Shown: positions 39,473-52,000, counted from the first letter of the stretch. The stretch: DNA of 64,000 nucleotides from Atrichornis clamosus (GCA_013400975.1 WBMZ01000355.1:483239-547238), one strand, 5' to 3'. Numbers and translations are program-made. Notes: generated by a model not told the origin, from the sequence alone.

Positions 39473-39667
39473 GGATTGCTTGAAATACAATGATAGGAAC
39501 GGGGTGAAAATAATTATTTCTTCAATACATTTACTCTTAGTGTAAGACTGAGCTGCTGAGTAAAAAAATGCTGCATTTCTAGCATTGCTGAAAGTTTTAA
39601 AGTTTAAAACAATTCTGGAAGAAATGTGGTGAAATGTAGTGAAAAAGCTTATCAGAGAGTTCACATA
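39473..39667. other. 195-bp spacer between two CR1 copies
   Basis: This AT-rich sequence does not resemble either neighbouring CR1, so the two CR1 pieces are probably separate insertions and not one split copy. Confidence 0.5.
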
Positions 39668-40037
39668 CAGAATCACACAGAATGAACCAGGTTGGAAGAG
39701 ACCTTTGAGATCATCAAGTCCAGCCCGTGACCTACCACCTCCTCACCAACTAAACCATGTCACTGAGTGCCACATCCAGTCTGTTTTGAAACATGTCCAG
39801 GGACAGTGACTCCACCACCTCCTTGGGAAGACGATTCCAGTGCCCAATCACTCTTTCGGTGAAGAACGTTCTCCTGATGTCTAACTTACACTTCCCCTGG
39901 AACAGCTTAAGACTGTGTCCTCTCGTCCTGTCAGTGGTTGCCTGGGAGAAGAGATCGACCCCCACCTGGCTACAACCTCCTTTCAGGGAGTTGTAGAGAG
40001 TGGTAAGGTCTCCCCTAAGCCTCCTTTTTTCCAGATA
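39668..40037 (-). mobile_element. CR1 LINE fragment with open ORF2 C-terminus
   Basis: The left end is a CR1 tail complement (CAGAATCACACAGAATG) followed by GGTTGGAAGAGACCTTTGAG. On the minus strand about 95 codons of the CR1 ORF2 C-terminus are read without a stop from about 40037 to 39750: [48 protein letters not shown]. These are hallmark residues of the avian CR1 end. The open frame and clean motif spacing suggest a younger insertion than the others. The 5' part, including the reverse transcriptase catalytic region, is missing, so it is inactive. Confidence 0.97.
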
Positions 40038-42300
40038 GTAAGCTACAGATTGGATTAGCTTTAAGAAATACAGAAATACAGACAACTCTATGTATTACTG
40101 CTGAGTAGTCCTAAATTCATTAAGACAAGCATTTCAGTGCATGTGTAAACTTCTTACTTAAAACAACAGCACTCAATGTAAAAGATTCCCATCTTTTATT
40201 GTCTGTATTCTCTGGATGACACTGTTCAGACAAAAAACATTATTTTCCCTTCTTTAAACTCTCTTATAAGGAAAATCAGAGCTTGAAAGGGCTTTCAAAG
40301 AAAACCAAACCTAATATCTGTTACAAGGTCTGAGTCATAGCTGCAATTAGTTGAATGGAGTTGCCTTTCAGCCTACCCTACAGCTACCAATTTAAACAAT
40401 AGACTATTTAAAATGTTACTTGCCTTATAACTCTAGTGTAATTACTCATTCTAAGGAAGATTCAATCTGGCATAAATACTAGGTACACAAGCAAAATCAT
40501 GTATGAATTGTGCTACTAATATTCATCATTTCTAATCCTGCTACATGCTGTTGATGGTTATCATCATCAATTCACTTATCTAGCTAAAACATCTTTTATG
40601 AACTACGATATAAACCTTAAAAGTAAGCTTCAAAATGTAATACAAATTAAAAGGGAGAGTAAATCACTGAGATATTTTTATTTTTAAAAAGGAAGAAACT
40701 GTGGTCTTGAAAAGGTCAAAAATGGTATTATGAAAAGCGACTGCACAAAATGCTGTCATGTGGTATGACCATATTATTTATTCAGTGACTCCAGAGCAGG
40801 CATGCTTCATTTGCAAAGGAAAAGATCACTTTCTGTCTCTAGCTTGGGCCTCTGAGACTCAACCTCATCAATAAAAGTTCTGCTGGTTGCCTCAGGTCTT
40901 CAGTGCAACACCAGAGCAAACGCCCCAAACTTCCACTTATGCCTCAGTGATACCCACGTCCCATCTTATTTTCAGTGGGAATTTAACACAGGAAACAATT
41001 CTGTTGATGATGTGCAAAATGGGGCAGAGATGTCTCCTCACTCTCATTTAGCGGTGTTGGTTCAGCAGGTTAACAGGAGCAAGAAGCAGTGGGAAATGGA
41101 TTTGCACCACTGAAGTGAGCAGCTGTGATTCAGAACACACCAAAGCAACAGCCTGCTTGGGTTAGAAGTTATCATTCCCACTGAGTCAACTTAGTTTATA
41201 AATCCTCACTGCTCCTGTTTTCTGGATTAGGAATGTGGAATTACACACACTCTCCATAATAATTAGGCATGTCTGCATGAATAACCATCATGAATAAACC
41301 ACAAAATCACTCACATTTGGAAGAGAAAGAACTTGAACAAATCCCCTGTGCTGAGAAGACACAGTTCTGAATACAGCATGTAGCTACGTTCATTTGTCCT
41401 GTTTGTATTATGGTCGCATGTGAAATTAGTTATGTGAAGCACTATATATCTATAGCTGATGATATAATAATTACAATCCAAATAATAAAAAAAAAACCCA
41501 GAATGCATGTTACAGTAGTATTCATAGTTTAAATCAGCAATTTGTTCTATTTAATAGAGCAGGCAAAATAGTATAAACAGAACTAATGAAAAGTACTGCA
41601 AATTACATATTATAAAGACTTAAGCAAATTTTATAGAAGGTATAGACTAGGAAAAGAAATCCAAGAGCAGATTTCATTTATATTTCTGTCTTCTTGGTTG
41701 TAGGCTACTCAAAGTGCTGGAAAGAGCCTAGTGCAATTAATAGCCATGGATTTGATGGGATACAGTGGCCACCCTGTGCTCTTCTATAAAAGCTTTTGTA
41801 AGGGAAGCTCCTTAAAGCTGGGGAAAAAAGTCTTGAGGGCTCTGTAGCATCTGTGGCATTTTTATGTGCTATGAAGTAGAGAGAGAGTAAAGATTTCCCC
41901 TAAGTAATGACTAAAAGATGTTCGAATCCTACAGTTAATTATTGTTAATGTTTTTAGAGCATTTCTTTCCTTACCTACAGAAACAGTGCATCTCAAATTC
42001 TCTGTGAAGAGCTTATTTTAATTTCATGAACATTTCTTCATAAAATTATAATGACCTAAGATTCAGACTTGAGGAACAATTGGCATTTTTCCCATTGAGT
42101 AAAAACTAAGCTCTTATTGTTAGAAGTACCCAACCTTATTTCTACTGATGTTAATCTACCAAATGGGTTAGCAGAGAGAGATCTTTATTTCTCTCCACAG
42201 ACAATTACTATCAACATTTTTTAGAGCTGATCTGTATAGTTCATTCACGGCAACAGTTTGAGGCTTTGCATTCCACCCAGGTTGTTTCTTCTTCTTCCAG
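40038..42300. other. Unique non-coding sequence
   Basis: No repeat family or supported gene. AT-rich throughout. Confidence 0.55.
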
Positions 42301-42344
42301 ACAAATAATGAGCATTTTTCTACTGCTGTCATTTCTCACAGCAA
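42301..42344 (+). other. Candidate tiny exon with ATG and hydrophobic start
   Basis: A pyrimidine-rich run ending TTCTTCTTCTTCCAG (splice-acceptor-like) is followed by ACAAATA and an ATG at 42308, then 12 codons reading MSIFLLLSFLTA, then GTACGT, an acceptable donor. If spliced at phase 1 to the AG at 42790-42791, it would enter the frame of the secreted-peptide-like ORF at 42803. Read straight on, the ATG frame ends after 38 codons. Splice motifs this short arise often by chance, so this is a hypothesis only. Confidence 0.12.
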
Positions 42345-42802
42345 GTACGTTAATCCATTTTCATAGCCCATCTCAACCATCTGGGTGGATGGATTTCTGC
42401 CTCCAAATAAAATTCTACAACTGAAGAGGCTCACAGCTGTTGTCAGCATTCACCACTTGGGTTTCATTTTTACACAACATACTTTTTCTGTTTAGCTACC
42501 ATTTGAACAGTGTTTTTTTCTGATAAAAGGTGATGGAAAGAGTCCTGGGAGTAGATCACTACAGGAAAAAAAGTAATAATTGCTGCTGGGCTATGTAAGG
42601 ACACAGACCTTGCTGACAGAACAAGGTCCAGGAAAGGTAACATAAGACCTACAAAAACATGTAATTCCCCTGAGAAGAATTTCTGTTTTCTCTTATTCTC
42701 AAAACCACTTAACTGATCCTGACATTCTTTTCTGTTGATAGAAATGTTACATAAATTACAGCTTCCACCATCTACTTTAGTTTAACACCAGAGGCAATTC
42801 AT

Positions 42803-43024
42803 TTGAAGACTACAAGGATCATAATAGTCTTACTTCTCTTCTTTGGAGAGACATTTTCTGAATGTAGAAGATTAAGTCAAAATAACCCTAGTGATTTAAT
42901 GAGAAAGCAGCAAATGAGTCGAAAGATCCGCAGAGGTGTTATGGATCCCAGTTCAACATTTTGGCCTCTTCTGAAGTATATGCAGATGTGTGTGCACAAT
43001 CAGTGCCACACTCTAGAGTTTTAA
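42803..43024 (+). CDS. Possible small secreted peptide exon or start-less pseudogene
   Basis: I do not recognise this product. The frame opens on TTG, not ATG, and is open upstream only to a stop at 42752. What follows looks like a signal peptide: a charged start (KTTR), a hydrophobic core (IIIVLLLFF), then a small-residue stretch GETFS before ECRR, where signal peptidase could cut. The predicted mature part is about 50 residues, with basic clusters (KQQMSRKIRRG), a SSTFWPLLKYMQ stretch, and three cysteines in the whole mature part (one near its start and two near the end, MCVHNQC), ending LEF. The KIRR site resembles a prohormone-convertase site. Three readings are possible: a 3' coding exon with the start on an upstream exon, a gene whose ATG mutated to TTG, or chance. 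I see no poly(A) signal close by. Confidence 0.25.
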   Translation: MKTTRIIIVLLLFFGETFSECRRLSQNNPSDLMRKQQMSRKIRRGVMDPSSTFWPLLKYMQMCVHNQCHTLEF

Positions 43025-44104
43025 AAGTTTCCACTGACATGCAACATTTTGGCAGACCTTTGGAAGATTTGGGAGAGTGAGAGAAGATAATTTTTACAAG
43101 TATTAATTTTTCACATGGAAAGTCAAACCATTTAATCCCCAAACTTGTAGCAACTTTTTTTTTGAGCTTTTTTTTGCACTTTCATGATTTAAATCCTTTC
43201 AATGTACTATTTCCACCATGAATGTTTTCTAGTCACATATAAGTAAATTTTTTGAGGAGGGGGTTTTTTTGCCTTAAGACATTACATGGAACTGTATGAT
43301 GAAAGAAAGTAGGTTTGTCTGGTTTTGGGGGTGTTTTTCTCCTCCATATTCCTAAGTTTTTGATGCTGACTTTTAATGTCTTCCTCATAATGTATTTATT
43401 ATATTGTATTCTAAAATGCTGTGTGACCACTGTAATCAGTGGATAAACCAGTAACAGACAAAGTAACCAAACCTCTGTCCCCAAACCTTGGGGAATGAAG
43501 GAAAAAACTTTACTCAACTGAAACAAAACTACTAATTCCAAGCTTCTTTCACTATTGTCCTCACAGGCAGCGTGAGAGAAGCATGGTTCCCTGAACCTCA
43601 CAAGAAAAGGTTCCACATGGAGGTAAGGATAGTAATGCAGGTCTCTCTGTCTTCTTTCAATTTAAGTTTCCAGAATAACCCACAATAGAAAACCAGGCAT
43701 GTGCACTAAAGTCATGTGCTATGTACTGCCTTCAGGCCACATTTGCTGCTATCTCACAATATAACACCACTTGAAAACATCTAAGAGAACAAGTATTGCA
43801 CAACAGCCTGAGCCAAAGCTGACAGCAGCAAGGAAACATAAAGCAACTTCTCAAGATCACTCATATTGAAACTGTTTCAATAATCTCACATGGACTGCTT
43901 TTTCCTAAGGCAATTCCTCTTTTCCAGGTAGAAACATGCCTTTCTTTGGATGTCTTTATTTTAATGCACTTGCAGTTAGTTGTTCAGAGGCACCCAATGA
44001 ATATTCGATGCACCTTCAGCCTGCCTGTACTCAGAAGTCATTTACACTACCACTTACTTTTAATTCATGTTGTTTTTTACTCCTACTGATAGCCTATTTT
44101 CTTG
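43025..44104. other. Non-coding sequence downstream of the peptide-like frame
   Basis: No repeat is recognised. A 127-codon minus-strand frame (43616-43233) has a hydrophobic middle (WLLCLLLVYPLITVV) but no recognisable family, and is not supported. The start of the interval could be 3' UTR if the upstream frame is real. Confidence 0.4.
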
Positions 44105-44330
44105 GAATCATAGAATCAATAAGGTTGGAAGGGACCTCAAGGATCATCAGGTCCGACCATTAACCCAGCATTGCCAGGTCCACCAATAAATCATGTCTCT
44201 AAGCACCACGTCTACATGTTTCTTGAACACTTCCAGGAACAGTGACTCCACCATTTCCCTGGTCAGCCTGTTGCAATGCCTGACTACGCTTTTAGAGAAG
44301 AAATTTTTCTTGATAACCAATCTAATGGTT
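44105..44330 (-). mobile_element. CR1 LINE fragment, 3' end
   Basis: GAATCATAGAATCAATAAGG, GTTGGAAGGGACCTCAAGGA, AACACTTCCAGGAACAGTGA and TTTTAGAGAAGAAATTTTTC give the complementary CR1 3' end. It is a truncated copy. Confidence 0.95.
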
Positions 44331-45537
44331 GGGAATGTATTTTCAATGAATTGTGGTTATGGTAGGTAAGTAAATCGCAGAAGCTCTTGGCCAGATATTT
44401 AAATGGAGAAACAGAAAGATAAACTTAGGCCAAATATATCAGGGATTATGAATTCCCTCAGAGACATGAAGATGAGATTCTGTTCCTTGAGCCCAAATCT
44501 TCATTCCATAAGGCTTTTCTTGAGGAATAAAATGTCAGCAGTGTGTTTATAAGGTTTTTTTTTTTCCTAATTACTATTAAAACATGAAATACAAAACTGC
44601 CATGAGTCATTGACTTATACCCAGCAGAGTACCAGCTGCTTCCTAAGAAGGAACAAGAAATTAGAACAATAGAACAACTTATTTAATTTCTACTTTTGAG
44701 CCTATATATTTGTCACTTTTGCAATTTTTTTCTCTTTTTAAAGTCTTTCCAAACTCTCAGCATCTATGGTATTTTGACACTGGGTTCCAGTGATACTTTC
44801 AATATGATCTTTCATTAGGCTTAGGAGAGTGCCTTTCACCTTCCCTAAACGCCCCTTTGGCGGAACGTGTAGCAAAATTTTGAGACAGGCAGAAAATTTA
44901 TCTTCTTTACAATTTTTAACACTGCGACCTCTTAAACCATGCATTTCCTAAAGGAAACAGCCTCAATCTTGAAAATCTCTCATCCCAAAAGCCTTTTTGT
45001 CTCTACTCACTAGTGACTTTCACGTAAACAAAAAGCTGATGAATTTTGAGATAGGTGCTATAGGTTTGTTCTTGCTCTAGGCTGATAACGTTTTAGATCC
45101 AACAAGTAATTACAGAAAGGAGAAAAAATACATGTTTATTTGTTTTTAATCTAAACAGGGATTGGTATAATCTGGTAAAGAAAGGAGGAGAACAAAGTAA
45201 TTTTTTTTCTCTTTGGAAGAAGGAATTATACAGAGCAAAATAAAGTCTTCCCTGATGAACAAAAAGAACTGAACAGTAAAGTAGATTAGATATTTGAGGG
45301 GGGAAATTGCTGAAGATTCTATGAAAAACATAGGTCAGTGGTTTCTAGATGATGACGTATTTTAGTAAAAGAGGCTTAGACTGGGACTAAGTTGTAAAGG
45401 GAAAAGAAAAAGAGAAGACAGTGACATGTCTCCCTGGAACGATGAGGAACAATGGTCCTTAAGCCAGACTGGAAGGGAAGGATGGAGACAGATAAAGTGA
45501 GGACACTACTATAGTGGTGGGAAATCATACTGCAATT
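44331..45537. other. Unique non-coding sequence
   Basis: No gene or repeat recognised. Possible beginning of the downstream LTR near 45538 is uncertain. Confidence 0.5.
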
Positions 45538-46639
45538 TGTGTAGGACTAAAATCAAGCCCTGTTATTTTCTTGGCCTTTCTTCTATCCTTTGCTTCTATG
45601 AAAAATGTGTTTATGTATCTGTGAGGAACTAATTTGATTTCTGATTATTGCCTCAACACTGTTTGACTGGAGGTGTGTGAGGGAAGGGCTGCACATGTGC
45701 CACTCGGAGGAGGCAACTGGGAGAAGATGGAGGCTGTCTCTGAGGAGGTTTCACCTGACCACCATTTCATGTGTCCTATGGAACAGGCAGTCAGGATAGG
45801 AGGGGGCTGCCAAGGACACTGTGTCCTCTAGGAAGGCTCTCCAATCGGGGGGCAGAACGTCCCCACCAACGGACTGCCATCGAGTGCCTGGATGGCCAAT
45901 GGTCTCCTGCCAGTGAGCAGACTCTGGGGGGAGCCAGGGGTTATAGAAGCAACTGCGTCACAAGTTCTAGAAAGTTCTCTTCAGTTCTCTTCCACGTTCT
46001 CTTCAGTTAGTTCTCTCCGGCTTGCCTGTCCTCTCCCTTCTGCTGGATGTCTGGCTGAACACCTGGCTTGCTACCAACCACCTCTGAGCCTCGTGTCCAG
46101 CCTGCATCCTGCCCTCCCTGCATTCCTGCTCGACACCTCCCTCTGCTTCATCCCTGCCTGCCTCATCCTCACCCAAGCCACCTGCTTTCCACCCTGCTGC
46201 GCCGATCCAACCTGCTGCCATGATCCCGCCACGACCCTGTCCAGGGTTCTGCACCTCCTGCCCGAGCACCGACTCCCCTCATGTCCGGCCATCTGGGAGC
46301 TGTGCCTGTGGAGCCGCGCCTCCCCGAGCGCTGCTTGGGCTGCCCCGGCAGGGAGCGAGCACAGCCCACCCGCTGCTGGGACACCCACGGCACACCACGA
46401 AGGCCTGCTGGTAACACCCACTTTCTCTCTCTCTCCTCTCTCTCTTTCTCTTTCCCCATTCTTTTTCCTCTTCCTTCCTTCTTTCCTGCCTATTCTCTTC
46501 TTCTTTAGTAAAACAACACATTTTTTCTTGTTTCAATAAACGGTTCTCAGACATAATATTTGCCTCGTTTGGCTTGATTCCATCACAGATCATCCCTTTC
46601 AAAAGAACTCTCCGCGTTCCGCCTCAGTGGAACACTACA
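45538..46639 (+). mobile_element. Solo ERV long terminal repeat (family C)
   Basis: The right end is clear: AATAAA at 46535, then CGGTTCTCAGAC, and a terminus GTGGAACACTACA. A TATA-like TTATAGAA at 45941 precedes GTTCTCTTCAGTTCTC repeats. Between the TATA-like box and AATAAA lies a GC-rich stretch and a long pyrimidine tract (about 46418-46508), probably R/U5. The left boundary (TGTGTAGG at 45538) is chosen because it roughly mirrors the terminal CACTACA; it could be off by tens of bases. The 215-codon plus-strand frame (45892-46539) and the minus-strand frames over it come from low stop density in GC-rich repeat DNA. No proviral gene remains. Confidence 0.7.
46418..46508. repeat. Pyrimidine-rich (CT)n tract within LTR
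   Basis: A dense C/T run (CTCTCTCTCTCCTCTC, TTCCTCTTCCTTCC) spans about 90 bp. It encodes a spurious S/L/F-rich peptide end in the overlapping frames. Confidence 0.85.
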
Positions 46640-48711
46640 GTATCACTGACAGAGCATTATTTTGTTACTGCATTGCCTTAAACTCACTATGCAAAAGCAA
46701 ATTTTCAGAAGGTGTAGCAGTGAATTTCTGAGAGCCACAGAAAGGAGAAGAAGGAAAAAAAAATTGGAAGATCTGGAAGATTTGAAACAGTAAGGCTAGC
46801 AATTTTTTTGAGCTGTGTCTCAAGGTACTCACTAAAAGATGTGCACTGCAAGAGAAACAGACAGTATTTCAATGAGAAAATATCACTGGAGGGATCAGAG
46901 ACACAGGAACTGTGTTGAAAAGTAGTGCTACATAGATAAGTTTGATGCAAAGCCAGAAACTAGCATCAAATGTCAGCAGTGGAGAGATTGTAAGTGTGTG
47001 AAGAGACAGAACCATGGCAGATGCAATTTAGGCATAATAAAACTGAAATGAGTAAGACCTGAATAAACTCGGAAAACCCAGAAGTGATTCATTGCTGTTG
47101 ACAGTTAGCATGGAGAGAGAAGTAGTTTTGCTGGGGATTTGGGGGTAATGGGAGGTTGAGGGGGTGTTTTGTCCAGTCAGTTGCCCCAGTCAGGGGCTTT
47201 GTCCACTGAGGGTTAAGCAGTCTGTGTAGTCATTCAGTTGGAAAAAATATTACTTTCTCTTTTTTCCTCCTCCCACACATTCTTTATTGTTTGCACATTG
47301 CCTTAATCTGTGTAATACTCAGGGTTTTCCTTTTGAAGCCCTTCATGTGCAATGCTGTAATCAACTTCTCCCATTGACACATCTCACCTACGTAGCCCCA
47401 GTTGCTGTGGCAGTTCCTCTAGCCCTTTTTTTCCACCATTTTAATTGCTTTTCCTTTCACTCACCCTTAGTCCCCCTCCTTAGTCCCTAAATTTTGGTTA
47501 GTACCTAAATCCTGCACTAGGGATTAAACTGAGTTTAGCAGGTAATAACAGTAAAAACTAGTCTTTCAGACAGCCATTGTTTCCTTATAAGATGTATGTG
47601 CCAAGCTTATCAGCTGTGACTGATGAGTGCTCCTGCCAGCTCTGTTGGCATAACAGCAAGAAAAACCAATGGGGGAGACTGAGAAGATCCCGAAGAAATG
47701 ATGAAATTTGGAAAAGGTATTCAGGAACATCTTATGCACTGGAGAAGACACCCAGAAGTGAATGCTCACCTAGAGATAGCTCCATGACTTCTCTTCCTGA
47801 CTGACCATTGGGGAAAGTATTTTCTTTTTTCTCTCATTTCTTTTTATTTTTTTCCTTTTTCAGTTAGAGCTGTTGTATTTCACCAGCTATGGATCAAAAA
47901 AAAAAACCCAAAAATTCTTTTTGCATCTTTGTTTCATCATCCTGTGTGAAACTGTATCCTGATGGGAGACAATCCATACATTCATGATTTATTAGCCTGT
48001 CAAGAAATCTTTAAAACATTTTTCTGCATTAAACGCATAACTTCACCTCAAACCAGAAGAAAGCAAATATTCCCCCTTAGCTTAATACTGTTAAAAACAA
48101 TTACATAGCAACAAGCTACAGGTTACAATTAAATCCAAGCTGGTCTTTAGATTGAGAAGTATTGCATTTTTGGTGTGAAAAAGAATGAAATAAATATTCA
48201 CTTAACCATCCAAACTTTTGTGAAATTTGACCTGTTTAAAAGATAACATCAACAGCCAAATCCGCCTGGGGAAATTCTCAGGATCCAGTCACCTGTTTTG
48301 GTCAGATGGCTAATAGTGATTAGATCTTCACAAATTCCCTGGTGATCAGCTCCTAACTTTTAAAAAGTTTATAATTGTCTTAAACAGTCCCTGACACTTA
48401 AATTGACTGCTAATTTACCATGTATTATAGAGACATAACAAACTTACTGTGGATGTACTGTATAAATATTTGTTAAATTTTCCTCAGAAAATATCCCCCT
48501 AAGAGACATTAGTGACTCTGTTACTTTTTGGTGAATCACTGGCAGCAGCTCAGGTCTTTCAGAGTCACACCTATCCTACTCAATCTTTCTTCTTCTTTCT
48601 ACCCAAGTGTACCCTGAGATGCTCACATACTTTTGGGTCCCTTTCGAGGTATAAGATTCAGTCAGCTATTTAGCTGTATGTGTCTAGTCTAGGGTGAGTT
48701 GAACTGGTTTC
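46640..48711. other. Unique non-coding sequence
   Basis: No recognised repeat or gene. The short frames at 47287-47490 and 47577-47804 lack motifs. Confidence 0.55.
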
Positions 48712-48977
48712 TCATAGAATTATAGAATGCTTTGGATTGGAAAAGTCCCTTAAAGATCATCTAGTTCCAAAGTCCCTGCCACGGGGAAGGACACCTTCCA
48801 TTAGACCAGGTTGTTCAAAGCCCTGCCGAAACTGTCCTTGAACACTTCCTGGGATGGGGCATCCACTTCTCTGAGCAAACTGTTCCAGTGCCTCACTACC
48901 CTCTGAGTAAACAACTTCTAACATCTGATCTAAATCTCTCCTCTTTTAATTTAAAACCGTTCCTCCCTGCTCTCATT
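48712..48977 (-). mobile_element. CR1 LINE fragment, 3' end
   Basis: TCATAGAATTATAGAATG, TTTGGATTGGAAAAGTCCCT, ATCTAGTTCCAAAGTCC and CTGTTCCAGTGCCTCACTAC give the complementary CR1 3' UTR and ORF2 end. It is 5'-truncated and disrupted. Confidence 0.95.
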
Positions 48978-49050
48978 TATCTAGATTTACTGTCTGATAG
49001 GGACCAAGCTCAGATGAAGACCCTGTGCCTCAAACTAAAATACCCGAGTT

Positions 49051-49082
49051 CTCTTTCCCTCTCTCTCTCTCTCTCTCTCTCG
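49051..49082. repeat. (CT)n microsatellite
   Basis: TTTCCCTCTCTCTCTCTCTC continues for about 30 bp and is followed by a T run. It yields an S/L-repeat in a spurious plus-strand frame (48888-49157). Confidence 0.95.
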
Positions 49083-52000
49083 CTTTTTTTTTATGTCCTC
49101 ACAGCACCTGCCTACACTGTGAAAGCTGCACAGCACTCAGAAAAGAACCATACCTAAGTATGCAGCCCTTAATTTGTTCTCTCATAATTTCAAAGCAATG
49201 AAAATAAAATATAACAATTGAACACCATTTAAATAATGGGCCGATCTACCAGCTGGGCAAGAGAGAAACATGCTGCAAACAGCTCAGTACAATTGCTCAC
49301 TGCTTATTTTTTGTATATTAATTAAGTAATTTAGAAGCAAGAACCAAGACAAAAACAAAGAAAAACAAATCAAATGATCTCACAGTCCCGCAAGCTCTTG
49401 CTCCTGCCTCATCTCCAGGGCATCTTGGCTGACCCTTCACAACAGCTTGTTCCTCCTCCCCACATTTTTATGTCTTCCTTCTGTTACAAGCAAAAGTAAA
49501 GGAGAGAAAAAGATGCCTGACCAGCATTAAAAATCCCATCTTTCCTGCTTGGAAGGTTGGGATTAATTCTACCAGATGGAAATGTCTGTAAGAGAGAGAC
49601 CTACCTCTCACAGCTTGTCATCTAAGCTTTCCCTGGCAAATGGAGAGAAACTGGCACTTTCAGGACACAATTAATCTCATCCCCATGTAGATATTTAAAC
49701 TAGGTCATATGAATCATGCCTTAGAAGAGACAATTCCTCTCTGCTGACACTAAAGGGAGCCTGAAATCACTAGATACAGATGTTTACATCGGTTATGTCT
49801 GGAGTTAAGGGAGCTGAATTCCATCTGAGCTCTTTAGATTGACTTCTTGCTTTAGAGGCAAAATGCATTACATTCACTTTTTGGTTACACATGTGGCTAG
49901 AAACCAGCACGTGGCCTTGGCGTCACCATTTTTAACAGCTCAAGCACTACAAGAGATGTACGAATGTATCATGTGATTCACTACAAAAGCAGGTTTTCAT
50001 AAGAAATTAATAACATCTCCAAAGCACATAGCACAGAGTGTGTGAAAGCATTGACCAGCACTCCCAACACCTTCTCAGCAAGAATTCAGGTTCTTGACTT
50101 CACAGATCATCTAGCAGAAATGTAAATATCTTTCAAAGTCTTAACATTATCCTTAGCTAAAAGAATTATGCAGTATGATTTAATTTCTAATAAAATCAAG
50201 TTTCATATAATGTCTAGTCAGTCAGTTGCTAGTTGTTATCATTGTAATCTAAGGATATAAAGGCATTGAGCATCCAGAAGCACATCTGCTGGTTTTCAGC
50301 CACTGGCAATGGCACAGTAAAAGAAACCATCTCTTCCACACAAGCTCTGTTTCTTTATTTGCTTTTCAATTTTAACTAGGAGATCCATATTTTGTGACAA
50401 GTTCAACCCTTCAATAGTTCCTGACTTTTCCTTAGTGCTGAACTAGAGATAGATTTCTAAATAGGAATTTAAACAAGGACTAGGTTTCAAGAGATTAATT
50501 CCTAGCAATTTCTATTGTGCTAGTCAAGGCTAGTTAGCCAAGCACTTACCATGGAGCTGCTGGTAAAATAGATATTAATCTCTGAAGGAAAAAAATACAC
50601 ATAATGCCAAATCAATGGAAAACAGATCCTGTCAAGGTAAATACCATCATATCTTTTTTTCAGGTGAGATTATAAATCTGGCTGACACTGGTAAAAATAT
50701 TGGTATAATATGCTTAAACCCTGTAAATCATGTAACCCAGCACTGCATGGCATTTTATTAATAAAAAACATAAAAATGGCACACATTAAATTGATTAAAA
50801 AGAATCTGACAGGATTTAGGATGTAACTACAAATGAGACAGTTGATCAGCTGTCTTCAGTGGGATCCTCAGGGACTGATCCTGGCCCTAGGCTTTTCAAA
50901 AGCTGATCAGTCTGGGAGAAAATTCAGCCACTTCTTTCTGTCCAGGTTTAACAATGACAGAAATAAGGTATTGTGGTAAATGACAGAGAAGACAGGTCAC
51001 TGATACAAGTCAATGCAATTTTTAACACATAGAGCAATAAAGTCCTAACTCTGGAAATAAAGCAACTCTTCCTTACAGGCACTTTCCAGAGAGATCCAGT
51101 GTGAAGCAGATGGCAATCCTGCTAGCTCTGGGTAAGAACGAGAACTCCCAGTGCAGCCATGTGGCGAAAGAGACCAGCATAACCCTGGACGTACACATGG
51201 TAACTTTAGTGGGAGCCAGGACATTTATTCCTCCTGCACAGGGCTGCAACAGCTCTGGGGCTCCATGCAGCTGTGGCAGGCACAGCTCAGGATTCCTGCT
51301 GTGAAACCAGGAAGAGCCCAAAGACTGGTCATGAGATGGATGAGGGCTCTGACAATCATGCCTTGCAGTAAGAGATGCCAGGAGCTCAGTGTATTTACTT
51401 AATCACAGAGATGATTAAATGATGCCTTTGCTGTAGCCTAGAGCTGCTGACAGGGGCACAACCCTTTGCAGTGGGCTCCTCCGTACAGTGGATGAAGAAG
51501 AGGCAAAAAACTGAAAGGCACTCAAAAGCTGGAAGCTGAGACTAGATTAATTCAGACTAGAAATATGGCACACTCCTTCAACAGACTAATTAACCCCTGG
51601 AATAAGACATTTGTAAAGGTGTGAGAGGTTCTGCTCATCAGGAATTATTTAGCAGAAACCTAATGTTTTTCTACAAGGTAGGGCAGGTGTCAAGAGATGG
51701 ATCCTTGCTCCAACAGTTCATGTTAGTTTTACAGTCTGCTCAGACAAACTAGATTGACTGTGATTGTTCTGCCCAACTTGAAAACTTGGCCACTTGGTTT
51801 TTGTTTGCTAATGAAAACTGAAGTTTTGAAAACAAATCTGGAGCATGCTGAAAATCCTGTTCAAAATATCTGCAAATATGCTTGAAGTATTTACAGTATT
51901 TCTCTTTATCTGTCCTGCAACTTGGATGAAAATGCTTGTCTGAATTTTACTTCTCTAGTCAATGCTCCTTTTCAAAAATTTTCATGATCCTCTGTACTAT

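Noticed and set aside
43233..43616. 127-codon minus-strand frame with a hydrophobic middle
   Set aside because: No recognisable family, no start context, and the hydrophobic stretch is expected from AT-rich sequence.
46003..46602. Cluster of minus-strand frames, arginine-, glycine- and glutamate-rich
   Set aside because: They are complements of the GC-rich and pyrimidine-rich parts of the family C LTR.
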